Shown: piece by piece, positions 12,076-25,248 of the stretch
Numbering within the stretch: the stretch's first letter is position 1
Layout: each line of letters starts with the position of its first letter
NCBI GenBank assembly: GCA_006538405.1
Contig: BJKQ01000002.1
Location: 2,666,001 to 2,730,000 of the forward strand
DNA length: 64,000 nucleotides
Direction: 5' to 3'
Source: Hansfordia pulvinata
Taxonomy: Eukaryota > Ascomycota > Sordariomycetes > Xylariales
Notes under the pieces: generated by a model
What the model was told of the DNA's origin: nothing
What the model saw: only the letters and a program-made list of their open reading frames with translations
The model's database searches: none
Program-made: the position numbers and the translations under genes

Positions 12076-13537
12076 TCAGGAAATATAGAGCTTCCTGAGA
12101 GATTCCCGGGTGTATACCTCGCCAGTGCGCAGATCCTCAAAGTGGTCCGCGTACAGACCCGCCTTCTCGGCGTGCTCCTCAAGCCGGGACATGCCGTAAC
12201 AACGGCCGTTAGGCAGCACAACGAGGTCGTTGTCCGTGTGACTCTTACTATGCAAGGCATACGGGACGTGACGGGCTATCTCGTTCAGCTCGGTGCTGCA
12301 GATGGGACACACGGAGCCACCAGCGGTAGCAAATGCCCGAGCGCGTGTCGTGTTGGCATCGGCGGTTCCGTCGCTTCCGACACTCTTGGCCTCGGTAACG
12401 CGATGCTCGCTGTGGCAGGCGGGCGTCTTGAGTGCTGATAGTCCGCATTGTAGCGCCACTTGGAGTAGAGGTACCGAAGGCAGCGCAAGCAGTGTGTTGT
12501 GTGTGGTGGTGAAGAGATCAGCAAGCATGACCCATCTCTTGCTCTCGTACAGCCCTCTGTAGCCAAGTACCCGTTCCGCCGTCCCCGGTGGGATAGCCAA
12601 CATGCCACACGCCTGGCGTACCTCGCGGGGATAGGTGTCCTTATAGGGCAGAAGATACTTCCGGGCATGTGCCAGAGCTTCTCCGGGCTTGGCGTCTTGC
12701 CCCTTCTTCACCATTTCGATGTATTGCTGAAACCGCAGCATGAACTCGAGGTTGCTCTGTTGTCGTTTTAGTCAGCATCATGGTGGCTCGCCTCGCCATC
12801 TCTCTCCTCGGCCGAGGGGCCACGTAGGACCAGAGCAGAACAGCGATTACTCACGTTCATCTTGCGCAGCTCCTTCTTGGTATCAGGAGCAATACACCAA
12901 GCGAGGGCTTCGGCGACGCTGCCTTGCAGTAACGTGTTGCGAATGCGGGTCATCTGCTCAAAGACGTCCACGTCTACGAGGTCCTCGATCCCGCGTGCGT
13001 TGGCGAAATTCTGGGCGCTATCTATGTGGCCGCGGCGGAGCATGTATTCCACAAGGAGGCGGTCCAGGCGGGTGCGGCTCCATTGCTCGTAAAGGACGTC
13101 ATCGACGGAAGCCATCTTGTCGAGGTCGGCGAGGTGGCGAACGCGGGACTGCTCGGCGACATGGAGACGAGCCTCATCGTCGGCAAAGGTTGTCATCTTG
13201 CGCTTGAGGGTTCGCATGCGCGCCAGCATGGCGTCGAGATTCCGCAGGGTATCGTCCTGGCTCATTCTACCGCCCATGCTGCTGGTGGCCGTCTCTTTGA
13301 GCATGTTCTTGACATAGGTGCTGTCTTTCTCGACTTCGTAGTGGGCAGATCGGAAATTCTTCTTGAGGAGCTCGAGGGGCAGCCGCAACAGCGGTTGTTC
13401 CTGCAGGCAAAATGGACCATGAGCGCTGGTGGTCTGGAGGTGGAGTGGCGATGGGGATGGGGAGGGGCAGGGTTGCTCACGAGAAAAAGATGATCCTCGA
13501 CATGCTCGAGCTTGGGCTCCTTCTCTTCGGCAGACAT
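12076..13537 (-). CDS. FYV10: GID/CTLH E3 ligase subunit Fyv10/Gid9 (MAEA)
   Basis: This is one of the two RING-type subunits of the GID/CTLH ubiquitin ligase; in yeast the complex degrades gluconeogenic enzymes when glucose returns. Exons are 13537-13481, 13400-12855 and 12756-12076, giving 427 aa. Donors are GTGAGC and GTGAGT, and acceptors are CTGCAG and CAACAG. The N-terminal half is helical. The region around LVEYMLRRGHIDSAQNFA is the LisH-like part, and the stretch spanning the second junction (ALAWCIAPDTKKELRKMN, then SNLEFMLRFQQYIE) is CTLH. The C-terminus has the degenerate Gid-type RING, CPICSTELNEIARHVPYALH, followed by LPNGRCYG. A TATAAG sequence lies about 130 nt upstream of the start on this strand (near 13666). 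Confidence 0.93.
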
Positions 13538-16500
13538 GGCTGGTCACGGTCGGCCGCGCGGTGGGTTCATGAAGATGAAGGCTTCACTCAGCAGGTCGAC
13601 CGCCAGATTGGTGATGAATGGCGGTCGCGAAGGGAAGACGGATAGCGAATGAGGCGGTCGGCGCTTATAAAAAAACGGCACAGGGTAGGGAGCGCTGGGG
13701 TCGGGAGGTGGGGGACAGGCGGAAGAGCTGGCGATGCACGGCGACGGCGTAAACGACAACGCCAAGGTGAGTGTTGAGGGGCGCGTTCCGATGGTTGTAA
13801 CCGGGAGGGCCGCGAGAGCTGCGGTCATCCGCGGGTCCGACGTCAGGGCCGGCCGGCAACGGGGCGCCCCAGCGTGTGGCTATACTTACGGGGTACTTGG
13901 TTTTGCACTATATGTCCCTCTGATCAAGGTCACGAAATATGTACCATAAAGGTGTATCTAAAGGTAGGTGGTAGGTAGAAGGGCGAGTACGCGGTTGCAG
14001 GCCGGAGTTTTTTTACCCCTGTCAGGTAGTGCATTAGTGTTTCTTGGCTTTTACTAGCCTCTTGAAGTAACTGAATAGTGAGATTATCATCACATTATGG
14101 TGGCTATAGATACTTGGACTCTCTTACTTATCAGCCTGAAATCAATCTTATCAGCACCAGAAAAGGGCCCATAAAAGCAGCTCTAACAGGCTAGATCAAA
14201 GAATGTATCAGCCCCGCTTGCAAAACTCACCCATGCGACCTCGTATGAGTACGGGTCCCGCCTGATTGATGCAAGGCATGGATCCTGCTGCTGGTTCTCC
14301 GTAGATAGAGCTACATGTAGAGAGCAGGTTGATACTTTCTGATTGGACTGGACTATCTGCCTGCTTCAAGTACCGCCGACTATCTGAGAGTACCGAAGGT
14401 ATCTCACCAGCGCACTTGGCCATCTTCTTTACCTACATGTACCTGTATGTACGAGTACCTAGATATCCTCACCTGTACTGGACTCTCTAGGTAGCCATTG
14501 GGGCCATCGATCGCATTATGGCAATCATCCGGAACTTCGAGTCCAGCAATCCAGTTTCCACCGCATGTACCAACAACCTTATTATCATCACCGCAGCTCG
14601 TCTTTGAACACCAGGACACCGGGGCCGCAGAACCACGGAATATTGCGCCCTCCGAGCGCTGCTGCCGCCTCACTCCTGCACAGATGCACAGAAACCCAAC
14701 ACCCCACAGCCGGCAAGTCGGCAGAGACCCGCGCATTCTCCGGACCCGCCAGTTGCGCGCGTGCATCTTTTCTGGTCCGCCGCCCGCCGAAGTCACCGCG
14801 GCGGGCCTTCTTCCTGATTTCCCATGTGCCCTCCGGCTCCGGGACCTTTTGGGCCCGCTCACCCCGGAATCCCGCCGGCTTGATAGCTCTCGAACCGGCC
14901 GGCCACATTCGTACGCCCAGAACGTACTGCTGCTCCGCCAGACGCACACTGCCCCTCCGCACGGCACAACCTGATCCAGTCCCGCACTTCAAGCGTCTAC
15001 GAGTACAACGCCTCTCGCGAAGTGGACGAAAAGCTTACCCGCAGACTCGAGATTCAAGAGGGAGTCTATTCACGACTTTGGTACGGCCGCTGGCATGGGC
15101 CCACGCATCTGGTATTGGTTGGTGATTGCCGCACAAACCGTTTCTGCTTGCAAGCCTGGCTGCTGGCGTTGGGTGTACTTTGGTCAACGAATACACTCGT
15201 CTTGCCTCGGGGCCCGAGCCCCCAGGCAGCCAGGATTACCGGGGCTGAGTGTCGAGTCGGATCTCCTCCACCCCTGTCAAGACCTGGAATAATCCCGGCC
15301 AAGTTGGTCTGGCACTCCTGGGTACTCTAGCCTTGAGGATGGTGGTATTCTAACGGAGCACAAAACAGCGACGACGACCAACTACTCGTACACTTGCAAG
15401 AGTACTCTACGAGTACACAGATGCGTACGAGTATGCAAGGCCATGCCGGGCTAGCTGTGAAGAAACCCAACCCCACCGCAGGCATGTGCAGGCATGCGGA
15501 GCCTCTCATGTGACCGGTGACTGGCTGGCGGGCTGATTGCTGCGAGGAGGGCAGAGTCACATCTCCTCGACGCCCGACTCCAGCCTGTCTTACTATTTGT
15601 CGGCGGGCAAACCCCATTACCGCCCTGTCAGCCTGAAGCAACGGCGAGAGGCCCTATCACGGCTTCGCCTCACGACTCCCCCGCGCCGTTTCGTCTATGG
15701 GAATAAGCAAAGTTGGCAGCCGACTAGCCCCTGCTCGCCGGTCTTGACGGGCATTCGGCATCTCCTGTTCTGTCTTGGTGGGCAGGGACGTCAATCTTGT
15801 CGCCACTTGACAGACAGCGCTTGCTCAAGTACGAGTACTCTCGCAGTCACACCAGCGGAGCGGCGTGATCACAGGGACAGATCGGGTGAGACGGAAGGCA
15901 GACACAGCTATGGCCCGCCCCGTATCCCACTCCCCTCCTTAGCCGGTGTACGGGCGCTACTCGCTTTTCTTTGGTGCCCGTCCCGTGCGCGTGCGCCAGT
16001 GGCTGTTCCCGTGTCCCCGTCCGCCACCTTGCGATGGAGTCACAGCAGCCAGAGCAGCCCACCCTCCCAGCGACGCCCGGGTCGAGTGCGCGTGGATCAA
16101 CGCGAGAAAGGCCAGGAGCATCGACCAGGTAGGTGGATTGTTAGGTTGGGACACGGGAAAGGGCAGACCAACCACGTACGACGAGAGAGCATGCAACCCT
16201 GACCTCCCGGGCCACCTGCAAGATCCATTCTCGCACCTCACCTCCCGGGCCTGCCACACGCGGGTGTATGGATCAGGACTGGACGGGCCTGCAGCTTGTT
16301 TGCGGAGTGCCGTACTGATACTGCTCGATGCCGATTCCCGGGCCTGAGTCGGCGTCGTATTGGGTGTTTGCAGTCATCAGCCCCAAGAGCTCCTCCCGCG
16401 GGGGCTGTTGATCGCTGGCAAGCCACGCTTGCAAGCGCAGGGTGTTGTCGAGGGCTGCTGGTCCTTGAGCACCCACGGGCGCATCCTTTCCGTCTGGGGA

Positions 16501-18200
16501 TCAGCAACCAAGCTGCCAGCCGCCTGCCTGCCTTGCGTTCGAGGTGTCCGTTCTCACCTGGATCCAATGCTGCGACGTGCAGGTCAAGTGCAGCCTTGAA
16601 GAACTCGATGGGGCTGGGCTAACTGGAAACGCGCAGTCGTAGTTGCACGGGAGCGTGTGCTCGGGCGGCGTGGGCGTGGAGGAGGAGGAGGGCGTGAGGG
16701 CCTCGCCATGGAGCGGAGGGGTGATGGCATGGATCAGGGAGGCGTTCCTATTGGCTGCGGTGGGGCCTGTCTCAAGTGCATCCAGTCACCTGGCCCGTGC
16801 GCCCCGAGATGGGCGAGATGGGTGGGTGGAACGGCCCGAGTACCGGCTTTGTAGTGGTACTGTCTACGGGTGCAGACCGGGTACGGGCACACCTTGGGCC
16901 ATGCAGCACATGCCCACATGTCCATCCCCCTTCCCATCACGTACCTCCCTCAGCTGACAAGCGTTCGAATCCCGTACAGCTACCCGCGCTGGACTGAGGT
17001 CCACAGGCGGGCTCATCGTCCCTGCCCACTGCCCCCACCCCGGTTCACTCGCAGCAGGCCGGGGCTGGAGGTCATGTATGGTCGGGTCGGAAGCCAAACT
17101 GGACACCAGCCCGTACCTCCCCCCGGGTTATCAGTACGAGAGGTACCTACAAACCGACCTAAGCACAGCGCCGGGTGGGCGTGGAGGGAAGGGTGGGAGG
17201 GTGGGTGGCGAGGCCCTGAAGGTGGTAGGGGAGGGTCGTCGCGGGCAGGCAGACGACTCCAGGTCATGTGTTCTTGTCTTTCTCTCCCATTTCTATCCTC
17301 ACTAATAAGCGCCCGCTGCCTCGTAATAAGCATCGCCTTGGGCCACGGCGTGACGGCTTGGGCTTCCCAGACCTCGATTCTCTTCTTCTCCCTTGCCGCT
17401 GTCGTTCCTGCTTTTTTCCTCGCCCGCAAAGGTGGCCCTTGGCCCAGACCACGCCCTCTCAGCATCCACCCGCCCGCCCGCCCGCCCACCAGCGCCCGTT
17501 CACGTGAGTCCGCGGTCGCAGGATCTCGTGACCTCGCGATCTACACTTGGCCGCATCGCATCGTCCGCGTAAGTCCGCATCTCCTCTCCCAGCCCACATC
17601 TCACGCCCGCTCCGTTACCCGTCGCGTCGCCACCACGGCCCGGCCACCAGCCCCTCCCGCAGACCATCGCATCGCATTTCCAGGAAACCGGCGTCTGGCT
17701 TGACCGGGCCTCGCCCTGCGCTCCAGGGGAGGTCAATCACCACGCGACCGCCGATGGCCAACGCGTCAATCTGCCCTTGAGAAACAGGTTGCGCGTGCAA
17801 GCGACCGCCTCGTCTCACTGCGATGGCTCTCGCCCTGTCCTCTTTCCTGAGCCGCCTTGGCCTCAACATAACCCGCACACATCTCCCAGTGCTCTCCATA
17901 CTTGGCTTCCTTGTTGTATTGCACATGCCCTGTGATTTTGCCGAGCCCACCCGAGTTTGCCACGTGACACTTTGCGGCGTTTCAATATCGGCAGCCATAC
18001 TTGCATCGCCATGAACCCCCTAGGAAGGTTACTGACCTGCAACAGACTGCTAGGCCGGGTATTTTCTAGCTCTTCCACGTCTGACGCCGGTGCGCCAAGT
18101 GGATTTGGCACACCATCGTCGAAGCTCAAGCCCCAGGTTCGTCGTCGGTCTCGACCAGCGGGGGAGCCACGGAAGGCCCTGCCGCCTTGCTTTTGCCAGC
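13538..18200. other. Long intergenic region (4.7 kb), no supported gene
   Basis: No frame here has a recognisable domain, codon bias like the confirmed genes, or a credible intron chain. The stretch at about 13900-14420 is AT-richer than its surroundings. Short palindromes of the GTACGAGTAC and GGTACCTA types cluster at 14430-14480, 15000, 15380-15435 and 15829-15840. From about 16900 onward the sequence is C-rich, with CCCG repeats at 17461-17485, and probably contains the promoter and 5' leader of the bHLH gene. Confidence 0.5.
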
Positions 18201-19240
18201 ATGGAGTCCTCAGGGCTCAGCCAGGCTGAGCCAGCCTTCGACTCTCTGGCCCATCTCGACCGCGAGCATCTGGCCGCCGTGGCCGACGCGGCCGTTTCAG
18301 ACCAACAGACCATGTCTGCATCGTCTCCCACCAGCCCCAGCCAGAAGCGGAAGCGTGGGTTGCCCAGCTCATCCCCGGAATCGAGGCGCGCCAAGCGAGG
18401 TGCTCCAGCTACGGCCTCTTCCTCTGTCGTATCAAATGCTCCCGACGCCGCATCGGCTGCGTATGTCGAAAGCGCCGTCGAGGCAGCTCAGGCCGCAGCC
18501 CAAGCAGCCACCGCTAATTCTGAACTCAACGTCCTTCGACAGGCAACGAATTCGACTGGCCACCCTGATGCCTCTGATCCGGCTAATGCATCAAGTACGG
18601 CAGCCGCCGCTCTTGGCACGCTGTTTCCCACTCTACACATTCCTCCAAGCACAACAGACACCTTTGCCGCAGAGGTCGCAGCCGAGAGCGAGCATCATGG
18701 CCCCGTGAATAACGATAGGCCGGGATCTGAGAGCTTGGAATCAACGAACGGCGCTGCGCTCAACTCCCCAGATGATGGCCACAAGTCTGGGTCAAGCAGA
18801 CCGCCTGTCGGGTCCACCGAGTGGCAGAAGTTGCGCAAGTATAATCACAAGGAAGGTTCGTAGCTTACATGGCCGTTTCTGCCGAGCCAAGCCCTCGCTG
18901 ACGTGATGCAGTGGAACGCAGACGAAGAGAAACGATCAACGAAGGAATCAATGAGCTGGCCCTAATCGTGCCTGGGTGTGAGAAGAACAAGGGATCCATC
19001 CTATCCCGAACGGTGGCCTTCATCACGCAGCTCAAGAAGAATGAAGAGGACAATATTGCGAAATGGAGCATGGAGAAGCTGCTGACCGAGCAGGCGCTGG
19101 CGGAACTCAGTGCATCCAACGACAGGCTGAAGAAGGAATGCGAGCGAGCATTTGGCGAGTTGGCCACATGGAAGAGCGCTGCCCAAGCGGCTGGCGTCCA
19201 GCCGACGCGGTCCAAGGACGACGCGACGACCACGTCGTAG
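18201..19240 (+). CDS. CBF1: Cbf1-like bHLH-leucine zipper transcription factor
   Basis: This is a predicted nuclear E-box (CACGTG) binding factor of the Cbf1/Cpf1 family, which in yeast acts at centromeres and methionine/sulfur genes. Exons are 18201-18855 and 18912-19240, with a GTTCGT donor and GATGCAG acceptor, giving 327 aa. The first 200 residues are Ala/Ser-rich with a basic patch (SQKRKRGLPSSSPESRRAKR) that looks like a nuclear localisation signal. The intron splits the basic region between HKE and VERRRRETINEGINEL. The helix-loop-helix contains NKGSILSRTVAFITQLKK, and a leucine-zipper helix follows (ENIAKW-type NIAKWSMEKLLTEQ). The HKEVERRRRE and NIxKWxxxKLLxEQ signatures match Cbf1 better than other fungal bHLH factors. 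Confidence 0.9.
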
Positions 19241-22200
19241 TCCCAAGGTCGTGTGCACCGCCATTCCCCAGGCCACGTCGGTTCATTTTATACCCCAATT
19301 GTACGATTCTCACCGCGCACAGCACTTGCTGCTGCCTCCGGAGTTGTGGCTTGCAGATATCATCTTTCCTGCCCATCCCCGAGGGCCCTCATAATTTTAC
19401 GGTTCACCTATTTGGAAACGGCAGTCAGGCAGGGCTCACTGGTAATGTAGCGAGGGGGTCGGTGCCCAGGAGGATAGGCGTTTCTGTTTTCGAGGCTTTT
19501 TCGCTGGCTTGTCCGCTCTGGCCATGTAAGGATTTTGAGGGCCGAGGAATAAACATGGATACATTGCAGATCTCGCCTGGTCACGGGAGGGCTGTGGCCT
19601 GGAGTATTCGATCCGCGCCAGCACTGTTTTCGGGGGGCTGATCTGCTGCAAAGTGAAACCTCTTTTGCATCTCTTGCTGTTATGGGCCTCGCCAGGACAG
19701 AGCGAGCGGTCTCGTCTGTCCAGGCGACACACTCGTACAAGCCCTTTGCCCCGTGCGTATTAGCAAGCCATGCCGTGACCAGGATCACCATCGCGCCAGT
19801 CAGACCCTTGCTGCTGGGTGGGCGGGGTGGAGGCGAAGAGGCCCAGAGGCGCATCAGGCATGTGCGAGCATTGCCAGGGTGCGCCGGGAGGACGGCAACG
19901 ATGCCCAGCTGAGGGAATTTCGGCTGGCGATCTGTGCTTTGTCTCGCCGCGGAAGACGAAGCGCAGTAGGCGACGTTTTATCAGCCGCGCCGTGTACTCC
20001 CGTACGTCAAGCAAGTGTCGCCCCCTTGTGGCCCCTACGGCCCCCTCCGGCTCGCATCGTGGTCCGCGGGGATCGTCCCCGCGATATCCCCCCCCCCCCC
20101 CCTTGTGAGCAGCCACCTTTGATTCGGCCACTTTGTCGGGCGAGGCTTAACACTCACTGGTCTTGACGACCATGCTGAGTCCCGTCGTGGGAGCGATACT
20201 GCGGGTGCCAGATGCAGTCGGGCAGCGACGCGTGTGTCTAGTGTCCCGCCGCAGCAATGGTCATTCGTGCTGTGTGGTCGGTCTCTATCACTGGCCTTCA
20301 TGTGCCGGCCCCTTACGTGGGAGGCGGTTAGTAGTCGCTCGCCTTGGGTACCCATACGCGTGGTTCCTGCTCCCAGGGCCTCCTCCTGGCGCCGCGGTTC
20401 CGGCTGCTGATGAACCACTTCATCCCCACCTTCGCAGAGCGGCCCGGCCAGTCAGTCCCGTCGCGAGATATCGACCTGAACTTCCCAATGGGCCGCAGAG
20501 TCGTGCGGCGGGCAGCCGCCCTGGGGACCTTTTTCGACCGGTTGTGTTACCCCCATATTCGCTGGGTATTGACAGGATGACGACGCGGTCGCGCGGGAGT
20601 CTTTGGCTTCTTGTCGGTGGTCGGTGGTCGGTGGTCCATTGGCGAGGTTTTTTTTTTTTTTTTCCCTTTCGATTTGCCTGCGAGTTGACGCTGTGTGTGG
20701 ACTTGGTCGTGCTCCCGCCTCGCGTTTGCACCAAAGCACGAACACACACACACAAGGCGCAGACGCAGACGCGGCCGGGGCCTGCCCCGCTTAGAGCGTC
20801 GCCGCTGATGTGCAGGCGAGCTCGCCCGCGTGTGTAGCCGTAATCGACGTAATGTAAGCCCAGGGCTGGCCGGAATGGATCCGATACGCCGGCGACATGC
20901 ACGAAGGCGGGAGCCCGGTGGGAAAGGGGGGGGGGGGGCGCCAGTCGCCACCTGTCCTGGCGGGCGTGCTAACCAGGGGGGAGCGAATAGAAAGAGGGAA
21001 AGCTGGCGGACGGTGTCCGTATTGGAGCCGAGTTGGCCACCTGCGAACGTGTCGCGTTGCAGCTGCGTTCCAAACGCTGCCGGCGCACCAATGAAGAGAC
21101 AGAAGGAGGGGTACTCACAGAGTGGGAGAAGAGAGAGAAAAAAGGGAAAAAGAACCTGAAGTCCATGACGACGTCAACTTGGATGGGGTGACTTGCATGC
21201 GACGGGATGGAATAGTAATAATATACTCGTAAAGGAAGAGCGCCGCGAGCGACACATCCATTCATCTTGACATGCCCAATTCAACATCCATATTAACCAC
21301 CCAGGTATGTATGTATGTATTTATGTACTACTGTCACGTCGCACAAACGCGCTTTGAAGCAGTCACTTCGTGGCGGCATTTCGCGACCGGTGACGACTGG
21401 GAAGCTGGGGGACAAAGTTCGTACATACTGCTTCACAAGGACGACCTCATTATCTCTCCATATCGTACCTACGAGTACAGAGCAAACGCCGGCAGGCCAA
21501 AAAAAAAACAAAAAAAAACGGCGCTCGCTCCACCTTACAGGTTGTCACGCCCGCCCTCAAATCTTTTTTTATCCCCGAGCCGAGCCAGCCAGGCCGGGCC
21601 ATTCCATCCCTCCCGATCCATCTGCATCACCACCCAACGAGGATGTATACGAGTACACATCTGCCTACCAACCTACATGTCCATGCCGTCAATACATAAG
21701 GGTACGGGCTGACACCTAAAAGTACTCGTTCCTGCAGTTTATACCCGTCCACCCGTGATAATAAGGCGCCATGGATATGCACGTGATTTTGATTCCCACA
21801 TTACCTGCCTAGTATATTAACACCTTACCATCAAGTGTATCCAACGCCGTCCTATTCGATGTTGAGCAGGTGGTCGGTCCCGCCAGCCAGCTAGCCAGCC
21901 AGGCCCATCATGGAAGGGGAGGCACTGTGAGGCCGCAACGCTTTGCACCACACAGGAGGGCCACGGGGGCACGAGGGAAGGTTACGAGTATTATTAGTGG
22001 ACTGCAGTGCAGGTGAATCCATTCATTTCTCTGCGTCTTTCGAGTACCCGTCCACCCACATTGGCAAGTGTGTGCCCCCTCTCTGAGCCCCCTTCGACTT
22101 GAGTCTTCCTTCTTGCCGTTCCCCTCCTTTTCGTCTTCTCTTTCTTTCTCTCCTGTCCAGCACCAACAGCAACCATATCTGCCACGACGCCCATCTCACT

Positions 22201-23884
22201 GCGAGTGGCGCGACCCCTCCCCAATCTCGGCATACGAGTAGCCCAAAGGTACGTCAGCAATGCTCGCCGGGTCGTGTATCCGCACGAGTATTTCCTTCAC
22301 ATTGCCCGAGCGTCTGCGTTAGGTACATAGGAACATACCCGTGCCTTGCCTCCCTAGGTACTTTACCTTAAGTACCTACTCTCGATCGCAACCGTGATTC
22401 TACCTGACTTTGAAGAGTCGCATTTGGATCCCTCTCCCTTCTAATCACCGCACGTTGGATACCCTCCAGTGCCTCTCCGCGCATATACCTGCACCGCATG
22501 TTGCCTATTGGACGTCTTCAGTGCGCGAGTCGGGTTTGATGACAAGCAGAGAGATCGACTCCTCGTCTGGCGCAGGATAGTAGGCACGGGCTACCTATCG
22601 CCCGCTACATCCACGTGCCCCGAGGCCGCCGGCCTGGCTCGCCGTGGGCTGCAGCCCGTCCGTCCGGCGCCCCCGTGTGTCTACGTCCCGCTCTCCTGGG
22701 ACATTGATTCCCGTCCTGCGCATACATAACTACACAAGTCAGACGCGCATACGCGGTGGTTCCATAGGAAACTGGAAGTACGAGTACAGGGCCTGCAAGC
22801 CCTGACGTCCATGGATGAGTGCCCGCGGGTGTGGCAGGCTCTTCCAGCCCCATCGGTCGACCGCCTGAAGTCAGAGCCCGGTCCCCTACCTAACTTGGTA
22901 CCTAAGGTAATAATAACTCCTACAGTGCTGGAGGTCCAGACGACATGAGTACATCAGGTACATCAGGTCAGGTACTGTAGGCTGGTATGGTAGGCTGCCG
23001 CTTCCAATGCCGCCTCCACTGCCGTTTGACCCCGACTCGTTCGTGCCTGCCCTGGAAACCCTCCCTGTAGAGCCTAGCCCAAAAGCCCAAAAATAAAAAT
23101 CGGCCCATCCCTCCCCTCCCTCTGCTTTTCCTCCTCTCCACCACCACCTTTTTCGCCTGTCCCCACAACACAACGCAACTCTTTCTCGTCTCACCACCAC
23201 CGCCGCAACCTCTGCAAACTCCGCCCCTTTGCGCGCGCCCGCCATCGTCGAGGCCGTCTCCTGCTAACATCGCACGCCCGCCCTACCTCAGCGCACGCCG
23301 TTTGGCCACGTTCACCATTCCCGCCGCCGCCGCCATCTCCGCCTCTTCTCAGGTCGACCTGGACCTCCAACCCAACAACACCCATCACAGAAGGGTCTCG
23401 GATACATTGCAGTTTATGTATCAGCACGATCAGAACGCTGTGTTCTCACACCTCTCCCCCTGACTTTGCAGTCATCATTCCGTATACCGCGGAAACCCAG
23501 CAGTCCCGACATTTCTCCTGTCGGCTGAAAGACCCAGAGTCTACCGTTGCTCCTCGCTAGAGTTCATGCCTCCTTACGCCGGCTGTCATAACCTCGTGGC
23601 CCTTATGTTCACCAAAACAATCTTCCCTACTGACATCCCCATCACGGCTTGTCTGCATCCTCGACCATCCAACCTCTCACGCCCTACACCAGCACGCAGA
23701 TGACTGTCCAGGTCGTCCGCTTCACCGCATCCCTCCTCGTTCCTCAGTACTAAGGAACTTGTCCCTCCGCTCGCCTCCGCCGGCTTTATGCTCGTTATCG
23801 TCACCGACTTGTCCTAAGAGACTCGCGCGCCCTTCTACTCGCTCTTCAAAATACCTAAAACCGCTTCAACTCAACACCGCAATC
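19241..23884. other. Long intergenic region (4.6 kb), no supported gene
   Basis: Frames here are short, overlap on both strands and lack domains or matching codon bias. It includes a run of 15 C at 20088-20102, a T run near 20648, 13 G at 20926-20938, and several copies of the palindromic GTACGAGTAC and GGTACCTAAGGTA motifs (for example 22778-22787 and near 22895). The last 900 bp before eIF5 are pyrimidine-rich and probably form its promoter and 5' leader. Confidence 0.5.
20088..20102. repeat. Poly-C run (15 C)
   Basis: A single uninterrupted run of 15 C in intergenic sequence. Its exact length is doubtful given the homopolymer problems seen elsewhere in this window. Confidence 0.8.
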
Positions 23885-25248
23885 ATGGCTCTCGTCAACG
23901 TTCGTCGCGATGTCACCGACGCCTTCTATCGCTACAAGATGGAGAAGATCCAGACCAAGATCGAAGGCAAAGGTAACGGCATCAAGACTGTCGTCATCAA
24001 CCTGAGCAGCGTCGCTCGCTCTCTGGCCCGTCCTGGCTCCTACGTCATCAAATACTTTGGCTTCGAGCTGGGCGCCCAGACCAACATCGACCCCCCTGAT
24101 GACCGCTGGATCATCAACGGTGCCCACGACGCTCCCAAGCTTCAGGACTACCTCGACGGGTTCATCAACAAGTTTGTTCTCTGCAAGAAGTGCAAGAACC
24201 CCGAGACCGACGTCGTCGTCAAGGACCATATCGTGCTTGACTGCAAGGCTTGCGGTCAGCGCACCGATGTCGACCTCCGTCTGAAGCTCAGCGGTTTCAT
24301 TTTGAAGAACCAGCCCAAGAAAGGCGGGAAGAAGGACAAGGCCGAGCGCAAGGCGGCTCGCAAGGCCAAGCAGCAGCAGCAGGCCAACGGCAATGGCGAG
24401 AATGGCCATGCCAGCGGAAGTGACGAGAAGTCGAACGACGGCTCCAACAGCAACAACGAGAAGCCCGATGAAGACGATGACATCGGTAGTGACGATGAGT
24501 TCACCCGTCGCATCACCGCCGATGCTCAAGTCATTGCTGCTGCTGAGGCCAAGGAGGATGAATGGGCTGTTGACATGTCCGAGGAGGCAATCAAGGCCCG
24601 CCAGAACCAACTTCCGGAAGAGTTCCGCCAGAAGCTGGGTCTCGGAGCCGCTGCCAACGACGACGACGAGGATGGAGAGGGCGGTGACACCGTCTACGAT
24701 GCACTAGGTGAATGGGTCCTGGCTGAGGTCGAGAAGGCCGGCACTGTCAATAAGGTCGACGACGTTCAGGCATACGTCAAAGCGAAGGAGCTCGGTATCG
24801 AGGGTAAACACAAGACGGTCATGGTTCTTGCCCAGACCTTGTTCAACGAGTCTATCGTTGCACAGATCCCCAAGCGCGCTGGTCTGTTCAAGCAGGTAAG
24901 CATTTTCTGGCCCTCATCGCGCCATGGAGGGCTCTTACTAACGCAAAGTTCCAGCTTGTCACTTCTGAGCGCCACGAGAGATCCCTGCTGGGTGGAATCG
25001 AGCGTCTCCTGGCCCAGCTGGGCAAGGAGAACCCCGACATGCTCTCCAGCGACAAGATTGTCAAGATCCTCCACCAGCTTTACGACAAAGATCTTGTCAG
25101 TGAGGAGGTCGTCACCAAGTGGGGCACCAAGGCCAGCAAGAAGTATGTCGACCTGTCGACCTCGAAGAAGATCCGGCGCGGCGCCGAGCCCTTCCTGAAG
25201 TGGCTCGAGGAAGCCGAGTCGGACGATTCCGAGGATGACGATGAATAG
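23885..25248 (+). CDS. TIF5: Translation initiation factor eIF5
   Basis: eIF5 is the GTPase-activating protein for eIF2-GTP in the 43S/48S initiation complex. Exons are 23885-24895 and 24955-25248, with a GTAAGC donor, a TTACTAAC branch site and a TTCCAG acceptor, giving 434 aa. The N-terminal domain carries the arginine finger in AFYRYKM (R16, equivalent to yeast R15) and GKGNGIKT. The zinc ribbon has CKKC and CKAC pairs at residues 100/103 and 120/123. A Lys-rich then Asn/Ser/Asp-rich linker follows. The C-terminal W2/HEAT domain ends in the acidic-aromatic box [15 protein letters not shown], which contacts eIF2-beta and eIF3. The length is close to the family norm of about 400-430 aa. Confidence 0.97.

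Noticed and set aside
16955..16985. GTTCGAATCC sequence resembling a tRNA B box
   Set aside because: No T-stem, acceptor stem or A box can be formed with the flanking sequence.
16870..17703. 277-codon plus-strand frame before the Cbf1-like gene
   Set aside because: Pro/Arg/His-rich composition without domain or intron structure; better explained as promoter and 5' leader.
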